The notes below the pieces were generated by a model. That model made no database searches. It saw only the letters and a program-made list of their open reading frames with translations, and was not told where the DNA came from. Of a DNA stretch of 64,000 bases, positions 59,801-64,000 are shown in pieces. The translations under genes and the position numbers were made by a program. Position 1 is the stretch's first letter. Every line of letters begins with the position of its first letter. Source of the stretch: Haemonchus contortus (lineage: Eukaryota > Nematoda > Chromadorea > Rhabditida > Trichostrongylidae); NCBI GenBank assembly GCA_000469685.2, contig LS997565.1, positions 31,652,645 to 31,716,644 on the forward strand, given 5' to 3'.

Positions 59801-62800
59801 CACTACTTTTATTATATACCGCGCATAAGAGGGCTCAGAGATTTAGGTTTGACATCTGCCCGGTCAAGGGGACCTTTCGGTCGAGCATTGTTCACAATAC
59901 CGTTTTGATAGCATTACAGCTTGAGATAGCTTGGAAAACGGTGGTACTATTTTTCTACTTCCAATTATACAGGGATTAACTGCACCACTTCATCTCTACG
60001 AAATTCTAAAGCACCGTGATTACTTGAGATGCACGGGATTCTAAAGTGAGAACCTGGTGGCTTCAACTATAAAAGGTAAGCATTCAACTGAAGTAGCTGT
60101 TTTGCTGATATGCTGAAAAAATCGGGTATACTACATGATAGTACAGCAAACCAGCCTTGCCTTTGTGGGTGTGATGGATAGCTCCACATGTAATCACCTT
60201 CAGACTCCTTTTAAAAAGTATGTCCACAACAATCGACAACAAAATAAAAAACACTATCACAACCGACCTTTTTATAAAGCACAATAATTGCCCTAACTTT
60301 TCAAAAAAAATCTATAGCAAGGTGAACGGACTCACTTCAATAGCAAGTAACATTTGGATAGCGCCGTGATATGCTCGGCGTAGAGAACTTGTTAGTAATT
60401 CTGGAGGCAACACTGCCTCATCGGCCAATAGAGACAATAAGACCAATACATCCGCGTGGTCTGGCAGGAGAACAGTCGTAAGCCGATCGAACTGCTGAAA
60501 TCCGGTCAACTACGAATCTAGTCGCAATTTCTGTACGAGGCATTCTTGCGATCAACTCTCTGTTTCCTTTCACCACTTGCTTTTCAAATACCTGCCCAGT
60601 TTGTGGTTTTCATTTCTACTCCACATTTTGGCTTTTTTTTCGAATTTCGAGGAGTTTTCAGTTGCCGTTCTCCATTGAGCTCTTCCGCATAGTTCTAACA
60701 CTACATTTTGTGTCTTCGATCACTTTCCATGAGCTTTTATCTTTACTTATTCATTATTCTGTCAGATGCGAACAAAATTTCTTCTCTCAACGATTACACG
60801 AATGATCTCAAGGGTAATTTTGAGTAAAAAGCAAATATTGACAAGAAGCAATAATGCAGCGCTTACCGCCTCAAGGTTCTCTGAGCCCAGAACTATTCGT
60901 TCAACAGTACGCCATATGTCTTGGTGCATGAACGTCCGATGTTTGACGTCCAATGCGATCTTTCTAGCAAGATTATTCATTTGTCGAAACCGATGATGGG
61001 GACTTTGCATACACTCCAAGCCCATCCTCTCCTGAAGAAACGGGCTCAGTTTTCCAGAGAATACTCTCCATCGTTAGAGAAGCTTTCCACCTTTTGACCA
61101 TTGCTAAGTCATTATTTACCTCGACAAAGAAAGAAATCCGATCAATTACTGAATTTCTTCTTTGTTCGATGTATTTAATGATCAGGTATTGACGAAAATA
61201 TCAACCATTGTCAGATTTTGTACTTCTTAACGATGGAGCTTGAACTTGAACGATTTCTCTTACCACCAATCATGACTCTACTCAAAAGAAAGGGTCTTCT
61301 AATATTGGTTATCTAGACCAACATATCCTCACTATCTTAACATTATCAGTATTCACCTTCTCAGTGCGAGTTCTACGTTTCATCCTCGTCTTTCCAGCAG
61401 CGTCCATCTCATCCGTGGTCTACAATAATACATGATCTGATCAAATTATGGAAGAACACACAAACTTGAATACCTCAGCAGTGTACATCTCCGACCCAAG
61501 TGCGTCTTCAGAGTAATCGTTTACTATGGATTCGACGCCGAATGCTGAAGACGCCCTCATATTCACATAATCGTAGTCAAAAGGACCAGGACCGGTCCTC
61601 GTACAATCCCAAGCTTCTTTCCAGCACTCTGCCTGTGACGCCATACCAGTTAGATCAGTCTTTCGGATCGCATCGGTTGGAATTCGTTTGATCTTCAAGG
61701 ATGAGAACTTCGATAGCAGTGATAATAATATGCAAAAGCAAATAACAAGTAATGACAACACAGTTTGGCAAAGCTTTGGCGAGTAGAATGCAACAACTGC
61801 GCCTCGATGAGGCCTACACCCATCCACCTAGAGAACATGGGCACTACCGCCGTCGCCTCGGAGTAGCCGCTTCTCGCATGTTTGAAGAAAAAGATGCAAT
61901 GAAGTTTTTTAGTGCTGACATACTTCCGACCGCTACTGTGTATTTGCCGATAGTCCGCGGACCCTCTCCCTTTCCTGTCGAGCACACCAGTTTAAACTCG
62001 CACTTTCACTTTTCACGCATCCGGATTGTAGAATGAACTCTTCAATTTCCGAATATGTCCGAAAATGATGCAAGAAAAACCCACCTCGACTTTTGCAAAC
62101 AGAGCTCTGCTAACTGCCGAGGGCGCTCGCAAAAGTGTTGGACTTCTTGTTCGGGCATCATCGCGTGGCGTAACAGGCACTCCCAACTGAAAAGTTTAGC
62201 CAAATAAAGCGACCTCAAAAATAATCACTGGTATATCAAGAGAAACTTCTGTGACAAACAGGAAACGTTAGATTAAGGCTAAGAATTTCGAAAGACTGTA
62301 CATCAGATCCAGGACTCGAACGACTTAGTTGGTAAGCAGTTCCAAGCGGAGAGTAGTCGGATGGAGTGTTGAACGTAGGCGTCTTCGGTATGAATGGCGA
62401 CTAAAAGGTGAAAGATACCAAGTGTAGAAAGTGGGGAAACAAGGAATATAAAGTATAACTTTGTTGGCACAATTAATATCTTTAGACCTTCCTATACATG
62501 TTACAAACTTCGACTTCATGAAGTAATAAATTAAGAACTCGGAACAAGTATCAGTGTTTCTTATCAAGAAATTTCAACTCGATTGGGATAATCTGCGAAG
62601 AAAAAAAACTGTCAGAAACCATCTGTTCGACGGTCAATGTGGACAATAGAACACACTATTCAGCAGTGCCAGGTTGTTTGCGTGAGAAGAGGTGGAATTT
62701 GAGTCAAAGAGAACGAGGTATCAGAATCGTTTGGGCAATACATATATGTCCGCAAGCAAATCAGAACTGATTAAGCTGACACGTAGGATATTTGTCGTCA

Positions 62801-64000
62801 CTAATAGCCGCCGAGTTCCTTGATCTGGCTCTGTCTCTGTCTTACTGGCTTCTTCGAAACAATACGCAATAAAGCAAACCCACGTTGAATTCCACTGCCG
62901 GTGTATCCTGTTGTCGTGGAGTGCGAATACCGTAATCTTCATAGTCGAAATCACTGTCTTTCCAAGCACCAGACAAAGACTGAAAATTGCTTATCGTCAG
63001 AAGAGTCCACATTGATTGCGGTCAAATTTTAATATGTTGTTACTTCAGCGAAGTCGTTTTCTGTTAAATTAAGGTTGTTCTCAAAACCACGATCCAGGGT
63101 CATCTTTGTATCAATCGAAAGGAGCCTTCCAGCACTATTAGATGGTAACATACTTTGTGCTTTGAAAATAGTTGTGATTAAGGTTAGATTAACGCTTTCT
63201 GTTTAACTAATCGATGAAAATTAGCCGAGTCGTAAACAGGCCAACCTCCATTTTCCGCTACAAAAAACTAGTGCTTTCCACGAACTAAACAGCCTGTTAT
63301 AAATTATACTTATTCGCGGCTTCCATTCATGATATCATCCATTGCTTAATGACCCGACAACCTCCGTCATTTCTATAAGGCATCCGCGCTCAACTACTCC
63401 TTTAAATATATTATATGAATATATTAAATGTTCCAGCACTCGAGGAAATATTCGCAGGGGAACTTCCTTGCGATAGTATTGAGCAACAATTTCCCTGCGA
63501 ATACTTCGAGTTTTTGAACATTCATATAGCGAAACAACAACAAATTACCCACTTCAACAGGAGAGGCTCCAGCTTCCACAGTTCTAGCGACATCGATCAA
63601 CAGCCCTTCGTCTTTATCCATGGCTATCGTTGCAGACCGCTCATAACTGTCGACTTCAACTCTTAGTTCTTCCATTACATCAACGTGTTCAACGAAGGTG
63701 TCGTGAATTTTGTCAGACTTCGAATCAGGGGCAGTCGTTGTACACTCTTTGGAGTTATTAGACAGTTCCTCGGACAATGTAGATGGAACTTTACTGACAG
63801 CATCCTTTAAATGACCGCGTCTTCTGTCTGAATCGTCTTCTCCAACTAGAACTCTCTTCCCACCAGACTTTCGACCAGCTCCTCGTCGACTCGATTTGCA
63901 TGACTGCTTAGTTTCCACATCATCAGCAGCGTGCTTTGAAGATTTGCCTGCAGCAGTGGCAACTACTGAATTCTCCGACTTATGGCTTGTCTTGCGCAGA
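56821..64000 (-). CDS. Unrecognised multi-exon gene, probable nuclear protein (5' part outside window)
   Basis: Exons on the - strand, upstream to downstream: 64000-63553 (open to the window edge), 62979-62884, 62186-62085, 61692-61474, 61419-61357, 61031-60867, 60494-60336, 60207-60132 (tentative), 57334-57027, 56904-56821 (tentative last exon, TGA). All junctions keep phase as read, several with GTGGGT donors. The acceptor at 61692 is weak and may lie 18 nt upstream. The N-terminal part is Lys/Arg/Ser-rich with an AT-hook-like RRGAGRKSGGKR patch, then acidic stretches (SDFDYEDY), then another basic patch (MKRRTRTEK). The C-terminal half is helical (DRLTTVLLPDHADVLVLLSLL; FCDRLADLLGNERPLWNY). 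These short helical blocks recall paired amphipathic helix folds, but that is a guess. No catalytic motif is seen. A full-length Tc-like element lies in the intron before 57334. Confidence 0.6.
57375..58642 (-). mobile_element. Full-length Tc1/mariner-like element, decayed (copy 2)
   Basis: Ends CAGGGTGTCCCAAAATTA and (reverse complement) CAGGGTGTCGCAAAATTA are flanked by TA at 57373-57374 and 58643-58644. Length is 1268 bp, collinear with copy 1. Transposase remnants are on the - strand in shifting frames (58252-57890, then 57666-57472 with a PVDFAIPVW stretch like the third-catalytic-residue region). It sits in an intron of the - strand gene; its edge is 41 bp upstream of the exon starting at 57334. 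Confidence 0.9.
58643..60131. other. Intron of the - strand gene, nothing further recognised
   Basis: Between the Tc-like copy 2 and the tentative exon at 60207-60132; open frames at 59222-59587 (+) and 59265-59035 (-) lack motifs. Confidence 0.4.

Overview
This window is nuclear DNA from a nematode, most likely a strongylid (hookworm-like) worm. Coding sequence is broken into small exons with GTRAGT donors and TTTCAG-type acceptors. Start codons lie a few bases after acceptor-like TTTCAG or TTTCCAG sites, as expected for spliced-leader trans-splicing. The spaces between exons hold nematode-type mobile DNA: RTE and CR1-like LINEs, mariner/Tc elements, MITEs, tRNA-derived SINEs and gag remnants. 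There is no sign of bacterial operons, CRISPR arrays or prokaryotic promoters.

Three genes can be supported. (1) A complete 12-exon gene on the + strand (16298-33707) encodes an UNC-93-family multi-pass membrane protein of 486 residues; every exon junction keeps the reading frame and an AATAAA follows the stop. (2) A multi-exon gene on the - strand enters from beyond the right edge and ends near 56821. It encodes a basic/acidic, probably nuclear protein that I do not recognise. (3) A tentative two-exon + strand gene (49386-52550) encodes a small secreted protein of 111 residues with a signal peptide.

Layout: 1-16.3 kb has no confident gene and holds SINEs, a truncated Tc-like element, MITEs, a perfect-armed hairpin and a short LTR with a tRNA-primer-site-like sequence. 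16.3-33.7 kb is the UNC-93-like gene; its four long introns carry two TTAA-ended MITEs plus a third with a nested Mutator-like MITE, RTE and CR1-like LINE debris and a complete mariner body. 33.7-43.4 kb is LINE debris, one full-length decayed Tc-like element and a long AT-rich stretch without genes. 43.4-48.8 kb holds a large long-inverted-repeat element and two successive gag remnants. 49.4-52.6 kb holds the putative secreted-protein gene. 53.6-56.0 kb is a 128-bp minisatellite with higher-order structure. 56.8-64 kb is the - strand gene, with a second full-length Tc-like copy in one intron.

The genes do not form an evident pathway. The strongest theme is how mobile DNA of many kinds has filled introns and flanks while leaving splice signals and reading frames intact. 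All calls come from reading the sequence; no database search was possible.
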